Below are positions 56,549 to 64,000 of a stretch of 64,000 bases of DNA, piece by piece. Both the position numbers and the translations under genes were made by a program. The DNA is from JALYLC01 sp963743275 (GTDB lineage: Bacteria; Actinomycetota; Thermoleophilia; Gaiellales; JALYLC01), in assembly GCA_963743275.1 (NCBI GenBank), contig CAVUPB010000009.1, forward strand, positions 160,559 through 224,558, in the 5' to 3' direction. Positions within the stretch are counted from its first letter, which is position 1. Each line of letters opens with the position of its first letter. Under the pieces are notes generated by a model, which had not been told where the DNA came from, did no database searches, and saw only the letters and a program-made list of their open reading frames with translations.

Positions 56549-57564
56549 GCGCCGCCTCCGCGCTTGCGGCGGCGCCCCTTCGGCGCCGGGCCGTCGCCGT
56601 CCTCGGGCGCGTCGGGCGTCGCGCCGCGTCCGGTCAGCGCCAGGAACACGTCGTCGAGCGACGGGCGGCGGAGGCTCAGGTCGCTGGGCACGATTCCCTC
56701 CTCGTCGAGACGGCGGACGGCGCTCATGAGATCGCTCGCGCCCTGGTGGACCGGGAGCGTGATGCGGCGCTCGCCGGCGTCCACGCTCGCCTCGCCGCTG
56801 CCGATGCCGGCGAGGGCCGCGGCGGTCTGCTCGAGCGAGGCGCCGTCGGCCAGGTGCAGCTCGAGCACGTCGGCGCCCATGCGGGCCTTGAGCTCGTTGG
56901 GGGTGCCCCGCGCGATCACCTTGCCGTGGTCGATGACCACGATGTGGCCGGCGAGGTTGTCGGCCTCGTCCAGGTACTGGGTCGTGAGCAGCACCGTGGT
57001 GCCGTCGTCGACGAGCTCGCGGATGAACGCCCACACGTCGTTGCGCGACTGCGGATCGAGGCCGGTCGTCGGCTCGTCGAGGAGCAGCAGCCGCGGGCGG
57101 CCGACGAGGCTCGCGCCGAGGTCGAGCCGGCGGCGCATGCCGCCCGAGTAGCCGCGCACGACGCGGTCGGCGGCCTCGGTCAGGCCGAGGAGCTCGAGCG
57201 ACTCGCCGGCGCGCCGCTTGGCCTCGGCGCGGCCGAGGCGGTAGAGGCGGCCGACCATCTCGAGGTTCTCGCGGCCGGTGAGCGTGCCGTCGACGGCGGC
57301 GAACTGCCCGGCGAGGCCGATCAGCGCGCGCACGCGCGTCGCCTCGTGGACGACGTCGCAGCCGAACACGCGCGCGCTGCCCGCATCCGGCGCGAGCAGC
57401 GTCGCGAGCACGCGCACGAGCGTCGTCTTCCCGGCGCCGTTCGGCCCCAGCAGACCCTGGACGGTCCCGGCCGGGACGGCGAGGTCGACGCCGTCGAGCG
57501 CGCGCGTCTCGCCGAACGAGACGGCCACGCCCTCGACCTCGACTGCGGGTGCGGAAGCGTCCAT
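56545..57564 (-). CDS. ABC exporter ATP-binding protein (DrrA-like)
   Basis: A 339-residue ATPase of the daunorubicin-resistance type. Walker A is GLLGPNGAGKTTLVRVL, the Q-loop is GLAGQFAAVDGTLTGRENL, the signature is YSGGMRRRLDLGASLV, and Walker B is LLLLDEPTTGLDPQSR. The C-terminal extension (DLSLRRPSLDDVFLALTGRG) is characteristic of DrrA, and it ends in a basic tail (KGRRRKRGGG). The gene is divergent from the 57640 gene and coupled to the permease. Confidence 0.94.
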   Translation of the reverse strand: MDASAPAVEVEGVAVSFGETRALDGVDLAVPAGTVQGLLGPNGAGKTTLVRVLATLLAPDAGSARVFGCDVVHEATRVRALIGLAGQFAAVDGTLTGRENLEMVGRLYRLGRAEAKRRAGESLELLGLTEAADRVVRGYSGGMRRRLDLGASLVGRPRLLLLDEPTTGLDPQSRNDVWAFIRELVDDGTTVLLTTQYLDEADNLAGHIVVIDHGKVIARGTPNELKARMGADVLELHLADGASLEQTAAALAGIGSGEASVDAGERRITLPVHQGASDLMSAVRRLDEEGIVPSDLSLRRPSLDDVFLALTGRGATPDAPEDGDGPAPKGRRRKRGGGA

Positions 57565-57627
57565 CGAACGTGTAGAGGTAGCAGACGTCGCGCCGCCCGA
57601 CCGCAGGCACCGCGCGGTGCGAGCGGG

Positions 57628-57633
57628 TACGGT
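57628..57633 (+). promoter_or_regulatory. -10 box TACGGT of a leaderless start
   Basis: TACGGT is followed by 6 bases and GTG 57640. The same hexamer serves the kinase-kdpE promoter. Confidence 0.5.
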
Positions 57634-57639
57634 GGCCGC

Positions 57640-58200
57640 GTGGCGAGGACGTGGCTCTCGGTGACGGTCGAGCTCGTGGAGGGTGCGGGCTATCGCTTCT
57701 GGCCGCGGCCGGGGCGCGTGTTCGCGGCCGCGCGCACCCACACGTTCGCGCAGCTCGCGACGGCGATCGACGTCTCGTTCGGGCGCTGGGACCTCTCGCA
57801 CCTGTGGCAGTTCGAGCTCGCGGGGCACGTCTACGTGGCGCCGGAGGACCCCGAGTGGGCAAGCGCCGAGAGCGACAGCGTGCTCAACGGGAACTCGCGC
57901 CTCAGCCGGCTCGCCGTGGGCGACGTGTTCGTGTACCAGTTCGATCCGGCCGATGCCTGGCTGCACGTCTGCCGCGTCGCCGAGGGCCGCATCGACCCGG
58001 TCGAGGAGCTCGGTGAGACGCCGCCCGAGCCGACCGCGTACGACGGCTGGGGCATCCTGCCCGATCAGTACCTGCGGCGCTTCGCGGCCGATGACGGCGA
58101 GCAGCCCGTGCCGCCCGATCTGCGCAATCGCGACCTCCCGCCGCTGCGGCCCTGGTGGGGCCCCGGAGCGGCGCTGCCGCCCGCCTCAGGCGACGAGTAG
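57640..58200 (+). CDS. Plasmid pRiA4b ORF-3-like (IS1096 passenger TnpR-like) protein
   Basis: A 186-residue protein. It begins WLSVTVELVEGAGYRFWPRP, then FAQLATAIDVSFGRWDLSHL followed by WQFEL, and NSRLSRLAVGDVFVYQFDPA. This is the pRiA4b ORF-3 fold (VTL-GxxxxxxPxRxxxVxxxxTFxxLHxxIqxAFGW-xxHL pattern). Such proteins occur both in mobile elements and as isolated chromosomal genes; no transposase or terminal repeats are seen here. The C-terminal QYLRRFAADDGEQPVPPDLR is polar. The end overlaps the convergent secreted-protein gene by 15 bp. Confidence 0.75.
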   Translation: MARTWLSVTVELVEGAGYRFWPRPGRVFAAARTHTFAQLATAIDVSFGRWDLSHLWQFELAGHVYVAPEDPEWASAESDSVLNGNSRLSRLAVGDVFVYQFDPADAWLHVCRVAEGRIDPVEELGETPPEPTAYDGWGILPDQYLRRFAADDGEQPVPPDLRNRDLPPLRPWWGPGAALPPASGDE

Positions 58201-60180
58201 GCGCTGTTTGACGGTGCGCGGGGCGCCCGCGCCGTTGCGGTAGGCGGCGCGCACGACGACCGCCGCGCCGGTGAGCGAGGCGGCGCCCCCGGCCGGCGCG
58301 AGCTCGACGACGCCTCCGGGCGAGCGCAGGGAGAAGTGGCCGCTCGCGACGGCGTGACCGCCCGCGAGCACGCGCAGCGATCCGGCGCATCTGCGCTCGC
58401 CGCGCGCGCAGCGCAGCGAGAGCGAGAGCGTGCCGTCGCTCGCCACGCCGACGGCGGCGATGCGCAGGCCGACGCGCGCGCGTGCGCTCTTGCTGGTGGC
58501 GGTGGTGTGGGCGCCGGCGGCGCTCGCGGTGACGCGGCACGCCAGCGGGCGCCCGCGATCGGCGAGCGCGACGCGGTAGCGCGCGTCCGTCGCGCTCGCG
58601 ATCGGCTTGCCGCCGCGCAGCCATTGGTAGGACAGGTGCGGGCTCCCCTGCCACTTGCCGGGGAGGCAGCGCGTGCGCCCGCCGACGACCGGGATCTCGG
58701 GCTGCAGCGACGGGCGGACGAGGTCTGCGACCGCCCCGTCGTCGCCGCCCTTGACGACGCTGAGCTCGACCCCCGCCGCCGTGTAGGAGGCGTTCCAGGC
58801 CCGCCCGCCGCCGAGCGGCGCCGCGACCTTCGCGAACGTCCCGTGCGGCTTGGCCGCAGTCGCCAGCACGAGCGGCGTCGCCGTCGCGGCCGGCGCGTAG
58901 CCCGTGGTGACCGCGAGCGTCCCCGCCAGGGACGTCGAGCCCTCGACGTGCAGCGAGTCGCCGTCGCCGGCGCCGCGCAGGTCGAGCGCGAGCGTTCCCG
59001 ACGCGCCCTGGGAGTACTCGCCGGTGATGCGCAGCGCGCCATTCGGCGAGACGGTGCCCGCGCCGTTGTCGAGCGCGGCGTCGAGCGTGCCCGAGCCGCT
59101 CAGGCTGCCGTTGCCGGTGAGCGCGAGCGCGCCGGCGCCGCCGTCGACGGCGAGGCTGCCGCCGGCGGCGATCGCGATCTCGTCGCCGAGGACGTCGGGC
59201 GGCGCCGACTCGCCGGCGGGGCCGCCCGGGCCGTCGTTGATGCTGACGTCGACGGCCCCCTTCGCCCCGACGGCGAAACGGTGCAGCGCGGGTGCGCCCG
59301 GCAGGACGAGCGAGACGTCCGCCCCCGGCTCGACCTCGAGCGTCCCGCCCGCCATGTCGATGGCCGGTGGCACGATCTGCAGCCCCGAGCCCGCGAGGCC
59401 GAGCGTCGCGCCGGCGGCGATCGCGAGCGAGCCCGCGCCCTGGAAGTTCCCGATCAGCTTGCCGGCGGCGACCTGGATGGCGGCGCCGTCGATGAGCACG
59501 TCGACGGCGAGGTCGCTGGTCGTGGCGTCCTGCTTGACGAGCGTCGAGCCGCCGTCGAGCTGGATGGCCGCATCGCCGCTGCCCGTGAACTGCGCCGCCG
59601 TCGCCCCGGCGATCGCGAGCTGCGCGCCGAAGACCTCGAACCCCGAGGTCGGCGTGCCGGCCGCGCCCCCCATCTGCCAGGGCGCCGAGCCCGTCCAGGT
59701 CGCGTCGATGTCGCTCTCGACCCAGCCGCCGTCGCCGAGCGCGAGCGGACCGGCGATCGCGAACGTGCCGTCCCCCGTGACGTTGAGGTAGGCGCCGTGG
59801 ACGGTGAGGCCGGCGCTGTCGACGGTCGCCTGCTCGCCCGTGTCGACGGTGACGACGAGCATCGCGAACTGCGGCCCCGAGATGGTGCCGCCGCTCGCGG
59901 CGAGATCGCTCACGTCGAGCTCGCTCTGGTCGCCGAGCGCGAGCGTGCCGCGGAGCGTGAGGCCCCCGGCGCTCTGGGTGTCGGCGTCGTCCACCGAGAC
60001 GGTCTTGCCGGCTGGGATCACGACCGCGTCGGCGGGACCGGGCGCGGCGCCGCAGCTCCAGGTCGAGCCGGCGCTCCAGCCGCCGCTCGCGGTCGCCGTG
60101 CAGGTCGCCGCCGAGGCGCCCTGGGCACCGATCAGGAAGAGCGCGAAGGCGAACGCGAGCGGCAGTGCCCGGCGCCTCAC
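58186..60180 (-). CDS. Large secreted beta-rich protein with C-terminal Ig-like domain
   Basis: A 664-residue exported protein. The signal peptide is MRRRALPLAFAFALFLIGAQ ending at ASA. The mature part starts with TCTATASGGWSAGSTWSCGA and consists of many short beta-strand repeats rich in Gly, Ala, Asp and Ser (for example GALALTGNGSLSGSGTLDAA), like right-handed beta-helix surface proteins. Residues 510-570 form a bacterial Ig-like domain (YQWLRGGKPIASATDARYRV). The stop lies inside the convergent gene. The start overlaps the stop of the upstream GGDEF gene, so they may be cotranscribed. Role perhaps in adhesion; not proven. Confidence 0.78.
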   Translation of the reverse strand: MRRRALPLAFAFALFLIGAQGASAATCTATASGGWSAGSTWSCGAAPGPADAVVIPAGKTVSVDDADTQSAGGLTLRGTLALGDQSELDVSDLAASGGTISGPQFAMLVVTVDTGEQATVDSAGLTVHGAYLNVTGDGTFAIAGPLALGDGGWVESDIDATWTGSAPWQMGGAAGTPTSGFEVFGAQLAIAGATAAQFTGSGDAAIQLDGGSTLVKQDATTSDLAVDVLIDGAAIQVAAGKLIGNFQGAGSLAIAAGATLGLAGSGLQIVPPAIDMAGGTLEVEPGADVSLVLPGAPALHRFAVGAKGAVDVSINDGPGGPAGESAPPDVLGDEIAIAAGGSLAVDGGAGALALTGNGSLSGSGTLDAALDNGAGTVSPNGALRITGEYSQGASGTLALDLRGAGDGDSLHVEGSTSLAGTLAVTTGYAPAATATPLVLATAAKPHGTFAKVAAPLGGGRAWNASYTAAGVELSVVKGGDDGAVADLVRPSLQPEIPVVGGRTRCLPGKWQGSPHLSYQWLRGGKPIASATDARYRVALADRGRPLACRVTASAAGAHTTATSKSARARVGLRIAAVGVASDGTLSLSLRCARGERRCAGSLRVLAGGHAVASGHFSLRSPGGVVELAPAGGAASLTGAAVVVRAAYRNGAGAPRTVKQRLLVA

Positions 60181-62279
60181 GCGGCGCCCCGCCACTCGCG
60201 GCGCTCGTTCTTCGTGCGGTACATCGCGGCGTCGGCCTTGGCGAGCAGCGTCTCCGCGGTGTCCTCGGCGTCCGTGACCGCGATGCCGATGCTCACGCCG
60301 ATGCTCGTCGTCGCCCCGTCCAGCCCGAACGGCTGCTCGAGCGTGTCGCAGAGGCGATCGGCGACCCAGCCGGCGTCGCCGACGGCCGCCAGGTCCTCGC
60401 ACAGCACCGTGAACTCGTCCCCGCCGAGCCGGGCGATCGTGTCGGCCGGGCGGACGGCCCGGCGCATGCGCTCGGCGGCCTGCCGCAGCAGCTCGTCCCC
60501 CGCGGCGTGGCCGAGACTGTCGTTGACCTCCTTGAAGCGATCGAAGTCGATGAAGAGCACGGCGATGCGCTCGCGGGAGCGCCGCGAGCGCTCGACCGCG
60601 TGCTCGAGGCGGTCGGCGAACAGCACGCGGTTGGCGAGGCCGGTGAGGGGGTCGCGCAGCGACAGCTCCGTGAGCCGCTCGGACGTCAGCTTCTGCTCGC
60701 TGATGTCCTGGATCTGCGACACGAAGTAGAGCGGCACGCCCGCCTCGTCCCGCACCAGCGAGACGCCGAGGTGCGCCCAGATGTCGTGGCCTGCGGCGTG
60801 GCGGTAGCGCTTCTCCATCGAGTACGACTCGCTCTCGCCCGCAAGCAGGCGGCGCAGGTGCTCGAGATCGGTGTCGAGGTCGTCGGGGTGCGTGAGCGCC
60901 TGGAACGTGAGGCCGAGCAGCTCCTCCTCGCTGTAGCCGAGGATTGCGCAGAGCGCCGCGTTGACGCGCGTGAAGTGGCCCTCGGCCGAGACGAGCGCCT
61001 TGCCGATCGGGGCCTGGTCGAAGGCGTTGCGGAACCGCTCCTCGGCGTCGCGCAGCTCGCGTGCGGCCTGGCGCTCGGCCGTGATGTCCCGGCCGATGCC
61101 GAGGTAGCCCGTGAGGACGCCGTCCGCGTTGCGGATGGCGGTGATCGCGAGCGACACGGGCAGCTTGACGCCGTCGCGGCGGACGAGCGTCCAGTCGCGC
61201 GTATCGGTGTCCCGGTCGCGCGTGCCGTGCCCCAGCACGCGCTCGGCCGGCACGCCGAACTCGGCGGCGAGCCGCTCGAGCTCCGCCGGATCGTGGAAGA
61301 GGCCGGGGCGGTGCCGCCCGATCACGTCCTCGGCCCGGTAGCCGAGCATGCGCTCGGCTCCGCCGTTGAAGACGGTGATCAGGCCATCGGCGTCGGTGCC
61401 GATGATCGCGTACTGCGTGGTGGCGTCGAGCACCGTCTCGAGCGCGTCGCGCGCCGCGACCGCGGCGGCCTCGCTCGCGCGCAGCGTCTGCTCGGCGCTG
61501 CGCCGCTCGGTGACGTCGCGCGCCACGACCTGGAGCTCGGCGACCTCGCCGCCGTCGTCGAGCACCGCGCGCCCGCGCGTCTCGAACCAGACCCAGCCGC
61601 CGCGCTTGTGCAGGAAGCGCGCCTCGGCGGTTCCGGGCCCGTCGACCAGTGCGTGCAGGTAGTCGCCGATGTGCGCCCGGTCGTCGGGATGCACCAGCTC
61701 GATCGCCGGCTCGCCCACGAGCTCCTCGGGCTCGTAGCCGAGCAGACTGCGGCACGACGGCGAGACGTAGGTGCGGATACCGCGCGCGTCGATGCTCGTG
61801 ATCAGGTCGCCCGCGTTCTCGGCGAGCAGCCGGAAGCGCCGCTCGGACTCGGCCAGCGCGGCGACCATGTTCTGGTGCTCGGTGACGTCGACGAAGGTCG
61901 AGATGACCCCCGTGATGGCGTCGCCCTCGCGGAGCGCGCGCGCGTTGACGGAGAGCCAGCGCAGCTCGCCGCCCTCCGTGCGCATGCCGACGAGCTCCTC
62001 GACCACGTCGCGCCCGGTCGCGAGCGCCACGCTGGCCGCCGACTCGTGCGGCGGGAAGGGCGAGCCGTCGACGTGCACCCCGCCGTGGGTGCTCACGCTC
62101 GTCGAGCCGACGAGCAGCTCGCGCGAGCGGCGCAGGATGCGCACCGCGGCGTCGTTCACGTAGGTGACGACGCCGCCCGCATCGCGCACGACCACGCCCT
62201 CGTGCATCCCGTCGACGGCGGCCCGAAGGCTCGCCTCGCTTGCGGGTGGTCGGCCCGGCTGCTCTCCGGGGGGGCTCAC
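60177..62279 (-). CDS. Diguanylate cyclase with four PAS domains
   Basis: A 700-residue signalling protein. Four PAS/PAC units can be placed: about residues 15-125, 130-255, 265-390 (AIIGTDADGLITVFNGGAER) and 395-520 (APIGKALVSAEGHFTRVNAA). The GGDEF domain occupies 530-690, with the intact motif ARLGGDEFTVL and an inhibitory site RPAD five residues upstream, so it should make cyclic di-GMP and be product-inhibited. No membrane helix is seen, so it is probably cytosolic. The GTG start gives MSPPGEQPGRPP. Its stop overlaps the secreted-protein gene start. Confidence 0.93.
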   Translation of the reverse strand: MSPPGEQPGRPPASEASLRAAVDGMHEGVVVRDAGGVVTYVNDAAVRILRRSRELLVGSTSVSTHGGVHVDGSPFPPHESAASVALATGRDVVEELVGMRTEGGELRWLSVNARALREGDAITGVISTFVDVTEHQNMVAALAESERRFRLLAENAGDLITSIDARGIRTYVSPSCRSLLGYEPEELVGEPAIELVHPDDRAHIGDYLHALVDGPGTAEARFLHKRGGWVWFETRGRAVLDDGGEVAELQVVARDVTERRSAEQTLRASEAAAVAARDALETVLDATTQYAIIGTDADGLITVFNGGAERMLGYRAEDVIGRHRPGLFHDPAELERLAAEFGVPAERVLGHGTRDRDTDTRDWTLVRRDGVKLPVSLAITAIRNADGVLTGYLGIGRDITAERQAARELRDAEERFRNAFDQAPIGKALVSAEGHFTRVNAALCAILGYSEEELLGLTFQALTHPDDLDTDLEHLRRLLAGESESYSMEKRYRHAAGHDIWAHLGVSLVRDEAGVPLYFVSQIQDISEQKLTSERLTELSLRDPLTGLANRVLFADRLEHAVERSRRSRERIAVLFIDFDRFKEVNDSLGHAAGDELLRQAAERMRRAVRPADTIARLGGDEFTVLCEDLAAVGDAGWVADRLCDTLEQPFGLDGATTSIGVSIGIAVTDAEDTAETLLAKADAAMYRTKNERREWRGAA

Positions 62280-62322
62280 ACGCGTTCTATCGGCCGTTTA
62301 CGAGACCGGCATTACCCCTAGC

Positions 62323-62328
62323 TATCGT
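62323..62328 (+). promoter_or_regulatory. -10 box TATCGT of a leaderless start
   Basis: TATCGT is followed by 6 bases and GTG 62335. The upstream CCCTAGC may extend the box. Confidence 0.5.
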
Positions 62329-62334
62329 GCGCCC

Positions 62335-62868
62335 GTGGCGCCCGCAACCCCCGCCCGAGCCATTCTGCTGACGGGCACCGTGGGCTCCGGGAAGACCGCC
62401 GTCGCGATCGAGATCGGGGAGTTGCTGGAGGCCGGCGACCGCTCCTACGCGCTCGTCGACCTCGACTGGCTCGCGTGGGTGCGCCCCGCGCCCGCCTCGA
62501 TCTACACGGTGCATTCGCTGCTGGCCGAGAACCTCGGCCTGATCTGGCCGCGATTCCGCGAGGCCGGCGTCGAGCGGCTCGTGCTCGCGCGCTACCTCGA
62601 CGACGCGGCGCAGCTCCGCGCGCTGCGCGCCGTGCTGCCCGGCGTCGAGCTGTGCGTGGTGCGGCTGACCGCGCCGCAGCCACTCGTCGAGCAGCGCCTG
62701 CGCGCCCGCGACGCGGGCGTCCAGCTCGAGGAGCACCTCGCCGAGACGGCGCGCCTCGCGGCGCGAGCCGAGGCGGCGGCGATCGAGGACGCCGTCGTCG
62801 CGAACGGCGAGCGGCCGCTGCGCGCGGTCGCGGAGGACGTCGTCGCCGCCGCCGGCTGGGAGCTCTAA
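62335..62868 (+). CDS. P-loop NTPase, small-molecule kinase-like
   Basis: A 177-residue protein with Walker A ILLTGTVGSGKTAVAIEIGE near residue 10 and an AAA/kinase-type layout. VDLDWLAWVRP may be the substrate-binding acidic region and RLTAPQPLVEQRLRARDAG a lid-like segment. The size fits adenylylsulfate-kinase-like or nucleoside-kinase-like P-loop proteins. No specific substrate can be assigned. The gene has its own leaderless promoter, divergent from the PAS-GGDEF gene. Confidence 0.75.
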   Translation: MAPATPARAILLTGTVGSGKTAVAIEIGELLEAGDRSYALVDLDWLAWVRPAPASIYTVHSLLAENLGLIWPRFREAGVERLVLARYLDDAAQLRALRAVLPGVELCVVRLTAPQPLVEQRLRARDAGVQLEEHLAETARLAARAEAAAIEDAVVANGERPLRAVAEDVVAAAGWEL

Positions 62869-62992
62869 CCCTCCGGGAAGTGGCAGGCCACGGCCTGCGG
62901 ATCGCCCTCCAGCGCCGGGCGCTCGACGCGGCAGACGTCCTGCACCTTGGGGCAGCGCGTCGCGAACGGGCAGCCTGCGAGCGCCGCCGATG
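62865..62992 (-). pseudogene. C-terminal remnant of an oligopeptide ABC transporter ATPase
   Basis: The minus strand encodes LAGCPFATRCPKVQDVCRVE followed by RPALEGDPQAVACHFPEG and a stop. This Cys-containing tail is diagnostic of DppD/OppF-type ATPases (CPF-RCP-C). Upstream, the ATPase domain is absent, so only about 40 residues remain. The fragment overlaps the end of the P-loop gene by a few bases on the other strand. Confidence 0.7.
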
Positions 62993-63082
62993 CGATTCCG
63001 TCGGCCGTCCGCGCGCGCTTCGCGAGAGTGGCGCTCGCGGGCGGGCGGGCTTGGGGCGGTTGTCACGAGCTGACCCGGACGC

Positions 63083-63088
63083 CATGAT
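63083..63088 (+). promoter_or_regulatory. -10 box CATGAT of a leaderless start
   Basis: CATGAT is followed by 6 bases and GTG 63095, the same hexamer and spacing as at 8947. Confidence 0.4.
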
Positions 63089-63094
63089 TGGCGG

Positions 63095-63988
63095 GTGTCG
63101 GCGGCCGAGCGCGACGAGTTCCTCCGCATCAGCTGCTTCACGGCCCTCGATCGCCTCCGGTCGCGCTTCGGTGACGACCTCCCGCTCACAGGCGGTTTGG
63201 CGGATGGATTCACGTTCGACGGCGCGCGCGTCCCGTTTCTGAACCACATGAAGGGGATCTACCGCGCCGCACGGCAACGCGGCCCCGCAGCCTTGTCGGT
63301 CATGACGTCGTCGCAATCGCCGTACGGAGCGGACGAGGAGAGCGAGAACGGGTTCTGGTACGCCTATCGCGCGGGCGAGCGAGGCGAGCGCGACAATCGC
63401 GCGTTGCAGGCCGCGGCCCGATTGCAGGTACCGCTCGTCTACTTCCGCAGCTTCATCCCCGGGTGGTACACCGCCCTCTACCCGGTGTACCTCGATGAGG
63501 ACGACCCTCACGCCCGCCGCGTTCATCTCACGGTGGGAGCGATGCGGCTGGGTGAGCCCGTTCACGTCGAGGGGATCGAACGCGCATACGCCGTACGCGA
63601 AACGCGCGTCCGCCTCCACCAGGGACGGTTTCGCGCCGTCGTGCTCCCGGCTTACGCGGATCAGTGCGCCATCTGCCGTCTCAAGGAGCGCCGCTTGCTG
63701 GACGCTGCGCACATCCGAGCCGACGCCGCGATCGACGCGACCGCGAGCGTCACCAACGGCCTGAGCCTGTGCACGATCCACCATCGCGCGTACGACCAGG
63801 ACCTCGTCGGCGTCGACGGCGACTGCAAGGTGCATGTCGCGCGGCGGCTGCTCGAGGACGAGGACGGCCCGATGCTCGAGCTGCTCAAGACGTTCCACGG
63901 CAGGCAGCTCGTGCTCCCGCGCCGCGAGCCGGCCAGGCCGGATCGCGAGCTGCTCGCGGAGCGCTTCGAGCGCTTCGCCGCGGCCTAG
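63095..63988 (+). CDS. HNH endonuclease, restriction-like
   Basis: A 297-residue protein. The C-terminal HNH nuclease is QCAICRLKERRLLDAAHIRA followed by DAAIDATASVTNGLSLCTIH and HRAYDQDLVGVD. The CxxC-type zinc knuckle, the AHI histidine, the asparagine of TNGLSLC and the final histidine are all present. The N-terminal 180 residues (ISCFTALDRLRSRFGDDLPL, VPFLNHMKGIYRAARQRGPA, VYFRSFIPGWYTALYPVYLD) form a specificity-like domain seen in predicted HNH restriction enzymes. No methyltransferase is next to it within the window. It may be a methyl-dependent or solitary defence nuclease. Confidence 0.82.
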   Translation: MSAAERDEFLRISCFTALDRLRSRFGDDLPLTGGLADGFTFDGARVPFLNHMKGIYRAARQRGPAALSVMTSSQSPYGADEESENGFWYAYRAGERGERDNRALQAAARLQVPLVYFRSFIPGWYTALYPVYLDEDDPHARRVHLTVGAMRLGEPVHVEGIERAYAVRETRVRLHQGRFRAVVLPAYADQCAICRLKERRLLDAAHIRADAAIDATASVTNGLSLCTIHHRAYDQDLVGVDGDCKVHVARRLLEDEDGPMLELLKTFHGRQLVLPRREPARPDRELLAERFERFAAA

Positions 63989-64000
63989 TGCTCCGTCCCG

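Noticed and set aside
57640..58200. An insertion sequence around the IS1096 passenger-like gene
   Set aside because: No transposase, terminal inverted repeats or target duplication were seen; the gene has its own chromosomal-type leaderless promoter.

Overview
The window is very GC-rich chromosomal DNA with strong third-position G/C bias, many GTG starts, ATGA/GTGA gene overlaps and a recurring TANNNT-N6/7-(A/G)TG start arrangement typical of leaderless actinobacterial transcripts. Gene content (split Kdp system, DUF2254, DUF1003, ECF sigma factor plus YCII protein, DmdA-like demethylase, DrrAB-type exporter) fits a soil actinobacterium, perhaps Thermoleophilia/Solirubrobacterales; that placement is inference. 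No rRNA, tRNA, CRISPR array or intact insertion sequence was seen, and no gene-free stretch exceeds about 250 bp.

Layout. 0-6 kb: carbohydrate uptake and catabolism (two ABC permeases, isomerase, oxidoreductase, GH4 glycosidase, BadF-type kinase). 6-8.8 kb: YCII protein with a large ECF sigma factor, a secreted protein and a small protein with a paralog at 40 kb. 8.9-26.6 kb: a potassium-homeostasis island with two DUF4118 histidine kinase/KdpE-type regulator pairs, DUF2254, kdpF-A-C-B, a stand-alone KdpD sensor half, a KimA-like transporter fused to a KdpD-type DUF4118/GAF module, a DUF1003 protein and a second KimA-related permease. 26.8-35 kb: methyltransferases, bicupin, ROK protein, DmdA-like demethylase, HD-GYP protein, malic enzyme. 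35-39.3 kb: molybdenum hydroxylase operon facing a truncated LysR gene. 39.8-41.9 kb: two small paralogs of upstream genes, gene remnants and a probable deletion junction. 42-46.6 kb: inositol catabolism (iolC, B, D, G). 46.7-51.7 kb: ATPase with a half-site array, DUF5666 protein, a HicA-like/HTH pair, aldolase, DUF1003 and RibD-like proteins. 51.8-55.7 kb: zinc-type ABC transporter with a permease-binding-protein fusion and a Fur/Zur regulator. 55.7-64 kb: DrrAB-type exporter, large secreted protein, PAS-GGDEF cyclase, P-loop protein and HNH endonuclease.

The strongest coordinated system is the potassium island. Five promoters (kdp operon, histidine kinase-kdpE, second KimA-like permease, and two small-protein genes at 40-41 kb) carry a 49-bp array of four half-sites, consensus CTTNAG, spaced 11, 21 and 11 bp and ending 10-11 bp from the -10 box. 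This is the geometry expected for an OmpR/KdpE-type activator. Two genes of the island (DUF2254 and the permease) also share an 18-base leader motif, GCCGGGAAGCCTGGTCGG, followed by a conserved stem-loop, a candidate riboswitch.

Seven genes are broken by apparent single-base frameshifts although both halves are well conserved; at least two lie in G4 runs. Assembly indels are the likeliest cause, and these genes are annotated across the shift.
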